DNA of 18,097 nucleotides from a bacterium (GCA_002686445.1 NZCO01000015.1:1-18097); one strand, 5' to 3'. Positions 1-6,321 are shown, counted from the first letter of the stretch. A program made the numbers and translations. Notes: a model not told the origin generated them from the sequence alone.

Positions 1-74
1 CCGTTCACCCGAATAGTTATGTGCGCACGCTCTAGCGGTTTCATGTCTTCCTTTGTACGATATTCGGATGACAG

Positions 75-803
75 TTGTCTACTACCAACATGAGTAACAG
101 TAAACTCATAGGGGACATAACCCGTGAATTGAAGCGGGTGGCGGAAACCGACTACCAGAAAGCACAGCAGTGGTTTTTCAAGGAGGAGATTTCGCTACTT
201 GGGGTACGGGTAGGTAAAGTGCGGGCAATAGGGAACAGGTTCTACAGTCAACTGAAGGGAGCGGACAAAAAGGAGATCTTCGATACCGCTGAGGATCTAA
301 TGAGGGTTGATCTACAGGAATTGCGTGTGATTGGCACACAGTGGGCGCGCAAACAACAAAAACATTTTGCGACGAAGGACTTTTCCCGCTTCGAGCGCTG
401 GCTCAAAAAATACGTTTCAAATTGGGCCATTTGTGATGGAGTGTCTGTTTGGCTCGTCGGTGAACTTTTGCGGCAACATCCGTCCCTCATCCCGCGCACT
501 GTTTCTTGGCGCAAATCTAATAATCGTTGGTTACGGCGCGCGGCTGCTGTGGCATTGATTACGCCCGTTCGTGGGCGCCAAAATCTGGCTGCTGTATTCA
601 AGTGTGCTGATGCGCTGTTGGTGGATGAAGATGACATGGTGCAAAAGGGATACGGGTGGTTGTTAAAGGAAGCCAGCGGTGAATATCCCAAGGAAGTATT
701 TGCCTACGTGCAGAAGCGCAAGGGTGATATGCCGCGCACTGCCCTGCGCTATGCAATTGAAAAATTACCAGCGACTAAGCGCGCTAAGGCAATGGCCAAA
801 TAG
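75..803 (+). CDS. AlkD-like DNA alkylation repair protein (3-methyladenine DNA glycosylase family)
   Basis: The 242-residue protein fits the AlkD/HEAT-like repeat family, which excises N3- and N7-alkylated purines. Seen: helical repeats throughout; W117-x3-D121 (NWAICD), the place of the Trp/Asp pair that contacts DNA in AlkD; the NRWLRRAAAVA segment at 150-160; and a C-terminal block with W195 and ALRYAIEKLP, which is characteristic of the family. Length is normal for AlkD. The start is uncertain: TTG at 75 and ATG at 90 are in frame and neither has a Shine-Dalgarno sequence, so the mature protein may be five residues shorter. The gene stands alone on this strand and ends 7 nt before a perfect 10-bp hairpin shared with the converging minus-strand genes. 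Family call is confident; catalytic activity is inferred. Confidence 0.85.
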   Translation: MSTTNMSNSKLIGDITRELKRVAETDYQKAQQWFFKEEISLLGVRVGKVRAIGNRFYSQLKGADKKEIFDTAEDLMRVDLQELRVIGTQWARKQQKHFATKDFSRFERWLKKYVSNWAICDGVSVWLVGELLRQHPSLIPRTVSWRKSNNRWLRRAAAVALITPVRGRQNLAAVFKCADALLVDEDDMVQKGYGWLLKEASGEYPKEVFAYVQKRKGDMPRTALRYAIEKLPATKRAKAMAK

Positions 804-832
804 AAGAAAGCCCGTCTACTAGGTAGACGGGC
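801..832 (-). terminator. Shared terminator hairpin between convergent genes
   Basis: A perfect 10-bp stem (GCCCGTCTAC / GTAGACGGGC) with a 3-nt loop spans 810-832. Read on the minus strand it is followed by a pyrimidine-rich TTTCTTCTA tail, so it best serves the small minus-strand genes ending at 851. On the plus strand it sits just after the AlkD stop but has no T tract. Confidence 0.6.
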
Positions 833-850
833 GAGCCAGAACTTGGGAGG

Positions 851-1225
851 CTACGGGAAGCAGTGGGCACAAAGTTGATCATACCGATCGAAGGGAAACA
901 AGCGTAAGTATGTATGTGCGTTACTACTTTCCGCTGGGAAGAATCCGAAGGCGCGCCAGAGATTGCAGGAGATGAGGAATTCAACTTCTGCGAGTGTGAA
1001 CAGTGATGAGTGCGGTCGTTCGAAGGGTGGCGCGTACGGGCCAGGTCGTGGGTCGGAACAATATTGCCAGATGCGATCACGAAGGTCGACTGAGGGCAAG
1101 AGTGAATGCTGAAGAGCTGCTACGGGTATTGGGAGTACGGGTTGAAGGGGATCGGGCAGTACGGGTTGAAAGATAAAGGTGTGATGAACGGTCGTGGGGG
1201 TTGGGGCGACGAGGACACTACACAT
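851..1225 (-). CDS. Small hypothetical protein, Pro-rich N-terminus
   Basis: A possible 124-residue protein of unknown function. The N-terminal 35 residues are Pro-rich, with a short internal duplication (QPVLPDPLQPVLPIPV). The C-terminal half contains FTLAEVEFLIS followed by aromatic-rich sequence and a CAHC ending. That motif resembles YSLAQVEEVIA in the small protein encoded just upstream on the same strand, which suggests a related domain or tandem paralogues. No clear Shine-Dalgarno precedes the ATG at 1225, so the start is uncertain. Support for reality: it follows the upstream gene by 59 nt on the same strand, and a terminator hairpin lies directly after its stop. It could still be a chance open frame. 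Confidence 0.4.
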   Translation of the reverse strand: MCSVLVAPTPTTVHHTFIFQPVLPDPLQPVLPIPVAALQHSLLPSVDLRDRIWQYCSDPRPGPYAPPFERPHSSLFTLAEVEFLISCNLWRAFGFFPAESSNAHTYLRLFPFDRYDQLCAHCFP

Positions 1226-1284
1226 ATAGCTGCGCTCTTATTTCGGGGTTTTGTTGGTGGATCTTGTGTCACCATTTTGCGACA

Positions 1285-1518
1285 TTACACATCTTTTGTT
1301 CTGCCATCGGGCCACAGTTTTTCGTGTGTCCAATCTGGAAACCATTCATACACAAACTGTTTAGCCAGTATCGGCTGCTTGGCAATAACTTCCTCGACTT
1401 GCGCGAGTGAATACGGGCCATTGCACATGCCGTCGTACCAATCTATTGAGTTCAGGTCGCGGCCGGGAACTGACGGATGTATGACGGGCTCTGGGCACCT
1501 ATCCCCTACGAGGCTCAT
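1285..1518 (-). CDS. Small hypothetical protein, 77 aa
   Basis: Function not recognised. The start is well supported: AAGGAGG lies 4 nt before the ATG at 1518, and a TACAAT -10-like box lies about 38 nt further up. The protein is acidic and aromatic-rich: an N-terminal Pro/Asp-containing stretch, then IDWYDGMCNGPYSLAQVEEV, then a Trp/Pro-rich C-terminus (EWFPDW, KLWPDG). No signal peptide or membrane segment is seen. It probably heads a two-gene unit with the Pro-rich gene downstream, which shares the S/T-L-A-Q/E-V-E motif. A small cytoplasmic binding or regulatory domain is possible, but nothing identifies it. Confidence 0.65.
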   Translation of the reverse strand: MSLVGDRCPEPVIHPSVPGRDLNSIDWYDGMCNGPYSLAQVEEVIAKQPILAKQFVYEWFPDWTHEKLWPDGRTKDV

Positions 1519-1555
1519 GTCGCCTCCTTGCGGCTAGATTGTGAAGGTACAGACT

Positions 1556-1585
1556 ATTGTATGACAGTGTATGACGATATATGAG
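1556..1585 (-). promoter_or_regulatory. Candidate promoter with TGTATGA repeats
   Basis: On the minus strand TACAAT (1561-1556) is preceded by two GTCATACA units. On the plus strand this reads as TGTATGAC twice, 10 nt apart. The TCATACAAT core recurs in front of the phosphomannomutase gene near 9485. No good -35 box is visible. Confidence 0.4.
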
Positions 1586-1607
1586 CTGCACAATAAAAGT
1601 TATCCAC

Positions 1608-1635
1608 AAAAAAACTGCTCGTGGTGTTCGAGCAG
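1608..1635 (-). terminator. Intrinsic terminator of the metallopeptidase-like gene
   Basis: On the minus strand CTGCTCG / CGAGCAG forms a 7-bp stem with a 7-nt loop, followed at once by seven T. It lies 37 nt after the stop of the gene at 1673-2467. Confidence 0.85.
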
Positions 1636-1672
1636 TGGTTAACATGATTGCTTAAAGATAGACGATGTGTGT

Positions 1673-2467
1673 TTATAAGCCAGGATAGTGCGCAGTTACG
1701 ATACTATGGAGAATATCTTCTGCGCCCAACCTTGTTCTGGACTCCCAGTACAGCATATTACCAGCCGTCGCGAGGAGCTCCTGGCGAAACCGCTTGATCG
1801 AGCTGTGTAGCACGGGACCAAAAACTGCATCAAGCTCTAGGCAGTAAGGGGACCCCCACGTGTAGGTAATTGCTCTCGGACGAGGCTGATCTGGGTTTTG
1901 AGCTTCAAGCCATCGAATTTCCTTTGCAATTGCTGTTGACCATGCGTCACCACCAATGGCAGTCACGCAATTCAGCATCATAGCCCAAGTGTTAGTCTCG
2001 TGGATGTCATCGGGATCAAGGGGTGGCAGACCGGCGATGTCCCGGGTTCGGTGTCGGGCATGTGCCCCCTCGTGAAGCAACAATAGTCCGATTTCTGTGT
2101 CCGTTAGTCGCTCAGTATCGAAGATCGTGATTGCCTGAGCAGTACGAGAGTAGCAACCACCCCACTGATATCCAGTCGTCGTTTGCGGACGCTTGACTGG
2201 TGGTATGTCGTCGCTGAAACATGGGATGACTGCAATGCCTTCGGCTTGTTGATTCGGGGCTCCGGGGCGACTCGCAGCGAGCCAGCAGCCTAGGTTGAAG
2301 CGACCAGCAGTAGTACCAGGTATTCCCATGTAGCCATGCTGAACCATGAACTCCATTATCCCTCGTGCCTTGCCTCGGTCGTGACTAACGATAGCATCGG
2401 CGAGACGATTGGCACTATTGAACATACGATTCACCTGAGTCATATATTCTGGGCGAGTATGCGCCAT
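1673..2467 (-). CDS. HExxH metallopeptidase-like protein
   Basis: A 264-residue protein with HEGAH at 132-136, in a hydrophobic helix context (LLLLHEGAHARHR), and DIHETNTW at 154-161. The two His plus a downstream Glu (E157) fit a zincin of the gluzincin type, with the first Glu as catalytic base; this is inferred from the motif. No specific family is recognised. No signal peptide or TM helix is seen, so it is probably cytoplasmic. Five scattered cysteines (61, 83, 105, 167, 209) are present. The ATG at 2467 is chosen because GGAGGG lies 7 nt upstream; an earlier GTG-ATG pair at 2485-2480 overlaps that Shine-Dalgarno. It has its own consensus-like promoter and a clean terminator, so it is monocistronic. 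A toxin-linked ImmA-like peptidase is an alternative, but no HTH partner is present. Confidence 0.7.
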   Translation of the reverse strand: MAHTRPEYMTQVNRMFNSANRLADAIVSHDRGKARGIMEFMVQHGYMGIPGTTAGRFNLGCWLAASRPGAPNQQAEGIAVIPCFSDDIPPVKRPQTTTGYQWGGCYSRTAQAITIFDTERLTDTEIGLLLLHEGAHARHRTRDIAGLPPLDPDDIHETNTWAMMLNCVTAIGGDAWSTAIAKEIRWLEAQNPDQPRPRAITYTWGSPYCLELDAVFGPVLHSSIKRFRQELLATAGNMLYWESRTRLGAEDILHSIVTAHYPGL

Positions 2468-2516
2468 GTGTATTCCCTCCATCACGTAAATAGCGATTGT
2501 TAAAAGAGCGATGAGT

Positions 2517-2545
2517 ATAATAATACAGCATTATAACATTGTCAA
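2517..2545 (-). promoter_or_regulatory. Sigma-70-like promoter of the metallopeptidase-like gene
   Basis: On the minus strand TTGACA (2545-2540), a 17-nt spacer and TATTAT (2522-2517) match the housekeeping consensus closely. The same segment contains TATAAT on the plus strand (2516-2521), so it may also serve the divergent nuclease gene. Confidence 0.7.
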
Positions 2546-2581
2546 TAGTGGCGAGTTTTGTGGCAATGGTACGCTGTCGTG

Positions 2582-3349
2582 ATGTCCGATTACTACAACC
2601 CCAAGCGATCACGTAACATCTTTGATCCTGATGCTAGCGCTCCGTTTAAGGTCAGTCGGTCAAAAATAGACCTGTTTCATCAGTGCCCGCGATGCTTTTA
2701 TCTTGACCGTAGACTGGGGACAGGGCGGCCGCCGGGGTATCCATTCAATCTCAACTCAGCCGTCGACACGCTGCTGAAGAAAGAATTTGATGTGCATCGA
2801 GCTGACCAGACTCCGCACCCGTTGATGGTCGCCAACAAAATCGATGCACTCCCCTATCAGCACGCGGAATTAAATACCTGGCGCGAAAACTTCAAAGGTG
2901 TGCAAGCCGAACACGAGCTGAGTAATTTTATTGTCACCGGCGCCGTTGATGACGTGTGGGTGAATCCAGCTGGTGAATTGATCGTTGTGGATTATAAGGC
3001 GACGTCGAAGAATGGACAGGTGTCACTCAACGCTCCCTGGCAGATAGGGTACAAGCGACAGATGGAAGTCTACCAATGGTTGCTCCGCCAGAATGACTTT
3101 ACGGTCTCCGACACGGGCTACTTCGTGTACGCCAATGGAGACACCAGCAAACCTGGCTTTGATAATAGGTTAGAATTTGATATCTCTGTTCTGCCCTACA
3201 CAGGTGATGACAGTTGGATTGAGCAGACACTGTTGGACATGCGCGCACTGCTGGTACAAGAAGATTTACCGCAGCCCGGTCCTGAATGCGATTACTGTCC
3301 CTACCGCGCCGCCGTGCACGAGTTCGAGATTGGTGGAGTGGTTAAGTAA
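2582..3349 (+). CDS. PD-(D/E)XK nuclease, RecB/Cas4-like, with four cysteines
   Basis: A 255-residue protein of the RecB-like exonuclease superfamily (PDDEXK_1 / Cas4 / AddB C-domain type). Seen in order: SKIDLFHQCPRCFYLDR at 27-43, the typical N-terminal motif with C35 and C38; GAVDDVWV with acidic metal ligands at 123-124; VVDYKAT, the D137-x-K139 catalytic motif; QMEVYQWLL at 160-168, the Q-x3-Y motif; and CDYCPYR with C236 and C239. The paired cysteines suggest a [4Fe-4S] or Zn staple as in AddB and Cas4, though spacing is C-x2-C at both ends. No cas genes or helicase lie nearby, so a stand-alone repair or defence role is inferred. ATG 2582 is preferred (GTG at 2579 and TTG at 2558 are alternatives); there is no Shine-Dalgarno. 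Its stop abuts the stop of the converging gene with no gap. Confidence 0.85.
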   Translation: MSDYYNPKRSRNIFDPDASAPFKVSRSKIDLFHQCPRCFYLDRRLGTGRPPGYPFNLNSAVDTLLKKEFDVHRADQTPHPLMVANKIDALPYQHAELNTWRENFKGVQAEHELSNFIVTGAVDDVWVNPAGELIVVDYKATSKNGQVSLNAPWQIGYKRQMEVYQWLLRQNDFTVSDTGYFVYANGDTSKPGFDNRLEFDISVLPYTGDDSWIEQTLLDMRALLVQEDLPQPGPECDYCPYRAAVHEFEIGGVVK

Positions 3350-3907
3350 CTACTCGTGTTCGCGCAGGGTGTAAATGCCGATGCCGACTAGGACGAGGAA
3401 GATAATAACAATAGTGACCAAGCGACCGATGCCTGGGTTGAGTGTCCAGACGTGGACACCAGCGATAAAGAAGGAGGCAATACCGCCTAGCATGAGTCCG
3501 GGTGCAACTGGCTTGAGTTGGATGACTAGTAGGCTCAAGGCCACGGCTAGCCCACCACCGATCGCATAGACGAACAGCGAAGTCTGCCGGCTTTGTTCCC
3601 GTTGTAGTGTCTGAGCTCGCTCATACGCAAGTGGACCTTGGCAGAATTCTCGAGCATCTGCCTCAAGCGGAACAGCGACAGTCCGCCCCTTTGCATTGTC
3701 GACCGACGTCCAGCGTCCGCCTTCTTTTTCGCAAAGTTCCTCAGAGGATACATCAGGGTATGGCTCATCTCGGATATCAGGTGGTGGTGTGATCTGCACC
3801 GCAATACTTTGCAATACGAGCGTGAAAAGCAGCGCTAAGGCCACTCCAAAGGCGCCGGTAACGAAGTTTAGAGTCCATTTTTTAGGGCTGGAGAGCTTGT
3901 TTGTCAT
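3350..3907 (-). CDS. Four-TM membrane protein with two-Cys extracytoplasmic loop
   Basis: A 185-residue membrane protein of unknown function. One hydrophobic helix lies at about 14-37, followed by a hydrophilic segment of about 70 residues with Pro-rich PPPDIRDEPYP and two cysteines (ELCEKEGGRW and EFCQGP, C59 and C89), which may form a disulfide outside the cell. Three further helices cover about 110-131, 134-155 and 162-181. The start at 3907 (MTNKLSSPKKW) gives a Lys-rich cytoplasmic N-terminus, as expected. TATACT lies exactly 6 nt upstream of the ATG, so the mRNA is probably leaderless. An open frame runs further upstream, but it would overlap the divergent gene and lacks membrane-protein character there. 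No enzyme motif is seen. Confidence 0.8.
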   Translation of the reverse strand: MTNKLSSPKKWTLNFVTGAFGVALALLFTLVLQSIAVQITPPPDIRDEPYPDVSSEELCEKEGGRWTSVDNAKGRTVAVPLEADAREFCQGPLAYERAQTLQREQSRQTSLFVYAIGGGLAVALSLLVIQLKPVAPGLMLGGIASFFIAGVHVWTLNPGIGRLVTIVIIFLVLVGIGIYTLREHE

Positions 3908-3944
3908 AGGGGCAGTATAGCGTACTGTAGGCCATAGTATACAT
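3908..3944. promoter_or_regulatory. 37-bp divergent promoter region, probably leaderless both ways
   Basis: Minus strand: TATACT (3919-3914) is followed by 6 nt and then the ATG at 3907, so transcription should start at the A of the start codon. Plus strand: CATAGTAT (3933-3940) ends 4-6 nt before the ATG at 3945. Neither gene has a Shine-Dalgarno. The -35 boxes are weak. Confidence 0.55.
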
Positions 3945-4163
3945 ATGCAACTTGTCGATATTGTAACCAGTTCCTGGTTTCTTCTGCTCCTCTTCGTGTG
4001 GTCTATCCCGTGGAAAGGGTACGCATTGTGGCGCGCTGCCCGGCGAGGACACACAGCGTGGTTCATAGCGCTACTAGTACTCAACACCGCTGCCATTCTT
4101 GATATCATCTATATCTTTTTGGTCGACAAGCGAACCTTGATGAAGGAGGTGAGCGACGCATGA
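3945..4163 (+). CDS. DUF5652-like small membrane protein
   Basis: A 72-residue protein with two hydrophobic helices (about 9-25 and 38-59) joined by a basic loop (ALWRAARRGHT). The pattern W-K-G-x-A-L-W-x-A-A-R, then W-F-I-x-L-L-V-L-N-T-x-x-I-L-x-I-I-Y, fits the DUF5652 family, which is common in candidate-phyla bacteria; the name is from memory of the family pattern. Function is unknown. The start has no Shine-Dalgarno and lies next to a -10-like box, so it may be leaderless. Its TGA stop overlaps the next ATG in an ATGA arrangement, and its C-terminal codons contain the strong Shine-Dalgarno of the next gene, so the two are translationally coupled. Confidence 0.8.
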   Translation: MQLVDIVTSSWFLLLLFVWSIPWKGYALWRAARRGHTAWFIALLVLNTAAILDIIYIFLVDKRTLMKEVSDA

Positions 4164-4702
4164 AAAATATTGGCATCATAATTGGGATTATTGTTGTCGT
4201 CTTGGTTCTGTTTGGAGCCTGGTCATTCATTAGCACGCCGCCAGCTGGTGACGTAGATGAAGTCGCTGAAATAGGTGAGCACATGGACGATGATGACGCC
4301 ATGGTCAAGACACCGACGAGTGCCACTGCACCTGAAACCGCATCAGCGCCCGCAGCAGATCCCGGGGAAACAGCGACGCTGTTAGCTATCTCGCCCTACA
4401 CGGGCACGGGCGTGGCCACACGATCATTCGATGGCACGGTATTCACCCACGCTATCGCAGCTGATCTGCCTGGCCCGGCAGCTGGCACGTTCTATGAAGG
4501 TTGGTTGGTACACAAGACAGCCAGTGGCCCACAGTTCTTCTCGACAGGTAAGCTCGTGAACAGCGGTGGTACTGCTTGGACGCTGGTCTATTCTGCAGCC
4601 CAAGACTATCCCGATCACAAGGACGTGGTAGTGACTGAGGAGACAGAAGCTGACGGGTTGGATAACAAGCCTGAGGCACACGTCCTAGAAGGAACCTTCT
4701 AG
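4160..4702 (+). CDS. Membrane-anchored protein with RskA (anti-sigma-K) C-terminal-like domain
   Basis: A 180-residue protein with an N-terminal membrane anchor (residues 3-24, Ile/Val-rich), an acidic then Ala/Pro/Thr-rich linker (about 29-72), and an extracytoplasmic beta-rich domain (about 73-180). The pattern LPGPAAGTFYEGWLVHK, later VVVTEETEADGLDNKPEAHV and a final LEGTF, matches the C-terminal domain of RskA-type anti-sigma factors (known family pattern: aG-x-Y-x-x-W, then VT-x-E). The zinc-finger anti-sigma half is absent and no sigma-factor gene is adjacent, so a sensor or structural use of the fold is inferred. Its Shine-Dalgarno AAGGAGGTGA (4143-4152), an ideal match to 16S rRNA, lies 7 nt before the ATG and inside the upstream gene. 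Confidence 0.7.
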   Translation: MKNIGIIIGIIVVVLVLFGAWSFISTPPAGDVDEVAEIGEHMDDDDAMVKTPTSATAPETASAPAADPGETATLLAISPYTGTGVATRSFDGTVFTHAIAADLPGPAAGTFYEGWLVHKTASGPQFFSTGKLVNSGGTAWTLVYSAAQDYPDHKDVVVTEETEADGLDNKPEAHVLEGTF

Positions 4703-4766
4703 CTTGCGTGGACGAAAACTATGAAGGAGGGAGGAAAACCGGTTGATTTAACCGTTGCTATTGTGG

Positions 4767-4785
4767 AGCACGAAAATAGCGTGCT
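4767..4785 (+). terminator. Weak hairpin downstream of the RskA-like gene
   Basis: AGCACG / CGTGCT forms a 6-bp stem with a 7-nt loop, followed by only TTAG. It may be a weak terminator or a processing hairpin. Confidence 0.3.
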
Positions 4786-4855
4786 TTAGTAGGATAAAAG
4801 ATACCTGACTCCTTTAGCTCCTTGACGCTACTTCCGGAGTGACCAACTTCACGCA

Positions 4856-4880
4856 GCCGCGACTCACGGCGCGGTTTTTT
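4856..4880 (+). terminator. Intrinsic terminator after the DUF5652 operon
   Basis: GCCGCG / CGCGGT (one G-U pair, 8-nt loop) is followed by a T-rich run through 4880. It lies 154 nt after the RskA-like stop and 21 nt before the next promoter. I see no gene in 4703-4855 beyond the weak hairpin at 4767. Confidence 0.65.
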
Positions 4881-4900
4881 CACGGTTTTCGATAAAGATG

Positions 4901-4928
4901 TTGACAAAAGATCCTGAAGTGGTATATT
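4901..4928 (+). promoter_or_regulatory. Sigma-70-like promoter of the SDR gene
   Basis: TTGACA (4901-4906), a 16-nt spacer and TATATT (4923-4928). The leader of about 34 nt carries AAGGAG 5 nt before the ATG at 4969. Confidence 0.75.
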
Positions 4929-4968
4929 GCTTTGATTGTACATTGCTACGTTCAAAAAAGGAGTTGAG

Positions 4969-5682
4969 ATGAGTGGACAAAACTACATTGTCGTTGGTGG
5001 CAAGGGCTTTATAGGCTCCGCCGTCACCAAGCGTCTACACGAGCTGGGCAATAATGTAACTGTGATTAGTCGCTCGCGCGACCCGGATCCGTACAAGGTA
5101 TGCGATCTCGAGCGAGTAACATTCGTCTCGGCTGATGTCACAAATTCAGTGAGGTTTTGGGAAGAAGTCAGCGAGCTGCCGGAATCGCACCGCAGCGTGA
5201 TCTACGCAGTAGGAGATTGCCCGGAACAAGGTTTCGACGCAGCGGTGCGTAATCCCCTGTCGACGGAAGACGGTGTCTCCGCTCTTGTCGACGAGATTAG
5301 CATGCACGCAATTGGCCTTGCCAATGCGGTCTCCCGCTTGTTGCCAAAGATTGCCGATGGCGGCTCGCTGGTGGTGATCGGATCGGATATCACTCGCCTG
5401 AACAAAGGCGCAGATCGTCCAGAATGGCTGCAGGCGGGCCACTACGCCGCCGCCAAAGCCGCACAGGCAACCATGGTGCAGGGATGGTATCGGAGAGACC
5501 CGGGATTCACGTCGCGCAACATACTCGCTCACTTGATTGAACCGGGTGCCGTCGATGGCCCCTTCCACGAAGGAAGTGCTCATCCGAAACCGCCAACCAT
5601 TTCAGTTGCACGAGTTGTTGAAGCCGTCGTCATTGCAACTCTCTGTGAGACAGGACAGGAGTTCGTGTTGCTACCACAGTAA
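4969..5682 (+). CDS. Short-chain dehydrogenase/reductase (SDR) family NAD(P)-dependent oxidoreductase
   Basis: A 237-residue Rossmann-fold enzyme. Seen: IVVGGKGFIGSAV at 7-19, a GGxGxIG nucleotide-binding motif; ADVT at 55-58; LVVIGSD at 134-140 carrying the catalytic Ser139; HYAAAK with Y159-x3-K163, the SDR catalytic pair; and LIEPGAVDGPF at 189-199, the usual post-catalytic PG turn. Length is typical of classical SDRs. The basic residues after the second beta strand (ISRSRD) suggest NADP(H) preference; this is inference and the substrate is unknown. ATG 4969 is chosen over an upstream TTG at 4936 because of the AAGGAG site. It has its own promoter and a strong terminator, so it is monocistronic. 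Confidence 0.88.
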   Translation: MSGQNYIVVGGKGFIGSAVTKRLHELGNNVTVISRSRDPDPYKVCDLERVTFVSADVTNSVRFWEEVSELPESHRSVIYAVGDCPEQGFDAAVRNPLSTEDGVSALVDEISMHAIGLANAVSRLLPKIADGGSLVVIGSDITRLNKGADRPEWLQAGHYAAAKAAQATMVQGWYRRDPGFTSRNILAHLIEPGAVDGPFHEGSAHPKPPTISVARVVEAVVIATLCETGQEFVLLPQ

Positions 5683-5696
5683 CCAATTGCATCCCC

Positions 5697-5722
5697 GCCG
5701 CGACACTCGTCGCGGCTTTTTT
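5697..5722 (+). terminator. Intrinsic terminator of the SDR gene
   Basis: A perfect 8-bp stem GCCGCGAC / GTCGCGGC with a 4-nt loop, followed by six T. It begins 15 nt after the SDR stop. Its 5' arm repeats that of the hairpin at 4856. Confidence 0.92.
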
Positions 5723-5727
5723 ATTTG

Positions 5728-5756
5728 TTGACTGCATAGGGGTCGCACCATACGAT
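5728..5756 (+). promoter_or_regulatory. Promoter upstream of the NUDIX remnant and PCD gene
   Basis: TTGACT (5728-5733), a 17-nt spacer and TACGAT (5751-5756). It would give a transcript from about 5763 covering the NUDIX fragment and the dehydratase gene. Confidence 0.6.
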
Positions 5757-5774
5757 AACCAGTTCTTTTATTCA

Positions 5775-5804
5775 ACACCCCATTCAAACATCGGGTGTTT
5801 GAAT
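5775..5804 (+). promoter_or_regulatory. Mutually exclusive hairpins in the leader
   Basis: TTCAAACA / TGTTTGAA (5784-5803) forms a perfect 8-bp stem with loop TCGGG. The overlapping ACACCC (5775-5780) can instead pair with GGGTGT (5793-5798). Both lie just downstream of the promoter and overlap the GTG at 5795, so alternative folding could gate translation. This is inference from pairing only. Confidence 0.35.
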
Positions 5805-5980
5805 TGTATGAATTGTGTATCCCCTACGATCAAATGTGGCCGGACGATAAATATTGGCTACCACTGCTATTACAGGGAACTTACTTTGAGCTGACAGCGC
5901 GTTTTAATAATGATCATAAACTGCTCTCACACCGGACAAAAAAGCTTGCAGGACCAGCTCAGGCTTGGCACACCAGGTAG
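5795..5980 (+). pseudogene. C-terminal remnant of an MTH1-like NUDIX hydrolase (8-oxo-dGTPase type)
   Basis: A 61-residue open frame from GTG 5795. The stretch IPYDQMWPDDKYWLPLLLQG strongly resembles the C-terminal third of MTH1-like 8-oxo-dGTP diphosphatases (human MTH1 has MWPDD-x-YW-x-PLLLQ, from memory). The NUDIX box and N-terminal beta sheet are missing. Only 112 bp lie between this point and the SDR stop, and they are taken up by a terminator and a promoter, so the roughly 100 missing residues cannot be encoded just upstream. No Shine-Dalgarno is seen. It is probably a deletion remnant still transcribed ahead of the PCD gene (9-nt gap). A recently re-used small protein is less likely, because the catalytic box is absent. 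Confidence 0.6.
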
Positions 5981-5989
5981 AGATGAACT

Positions 5990-6298
5990 ATGACCACTGG
6001 GCTTACCAACGAACGAACACTGCTTGATGCTGCCGGCGCGCGACAACAGCTGGATCAGCTAGATCTAAGTTGGCAGATTGTCGACGGCGGTACCTTACGT
6101 CGCGTTTTTATGTTCGATAGCTTCATGGATGCGATGATGTTTGTGAATGACATAGCCACTGTCGCCGAGTCATATAATCATCATCCTGATATGCAGATTA
6201 ATTACACCAAAGTAGTGGTCTCGCTCACGACTCACGACAAGGGTGGACTTACCTCGCTTGATTTCTTAGTTGCCCGCCAAATCGAACTTTGTTGCTAA
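5990..6298 (+). CDS. phhB: Pterin-4a-carbinolamine dehydratase family protein
   Basis: A 102-residue protein covering the whole single-domain PCD/DCoH family. The family dehydrates 4a-hydroxytetrahydrobiopterin, recycling the cofactor of aromatic amino-acid hydroxylases. Seen: W28 and an R-x-F-x-F strand (LRRVFMFDSF), FVNDIATVAE at 51-60, the active-site HHP at 64-66 followed by I-x-Y-x-x-V, and THDKGGLTSLD at 81-91. No hydroxylase gene is visible in the window, so the physiological substrate is unknown. A role as dimerisation partner or in other pterin repair is possible. It follows the NUDIX remnant by 9 nt and probably shares its promoter. The Shine-Dalgarno is weak (AGG-containing). Confidence 0.9.
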   Translation: MTTGLTNERTLLDAAGARQQLDQLDLSWQIVDGGTLRRVFMFDSFMDAMMFVNDIATVAESYNHHPDMQINYTKVVVSLTTHDKGGLTSLDFLVARQIELCC

Positions 6299-6321
6299 AA
6301 CGCATAAGGGAAGGAGAGATT

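Noticed and set aside
68..97. Nine-codon upstream ORF (ATG at 68) before AlkD, 6 nt after a TACGAT box
   Set aside because: Attractive as a leaderless leader peptide, but there is no -35 box and too little upstream sequence to judge.
4721..4789. 22-codon ORF starting at the ATG-AAG-GAG after the RskA-like gene
   Set aside because: No ribosome-binding site upstream, and the GGAGG-rich start is within the ORF itself; no recognisable product.
4758..4955. 65-codon minus-strand frame
   Set aside because: It runs through the plus-strand promoter and terminator of the neighbouring genes; no start signal.
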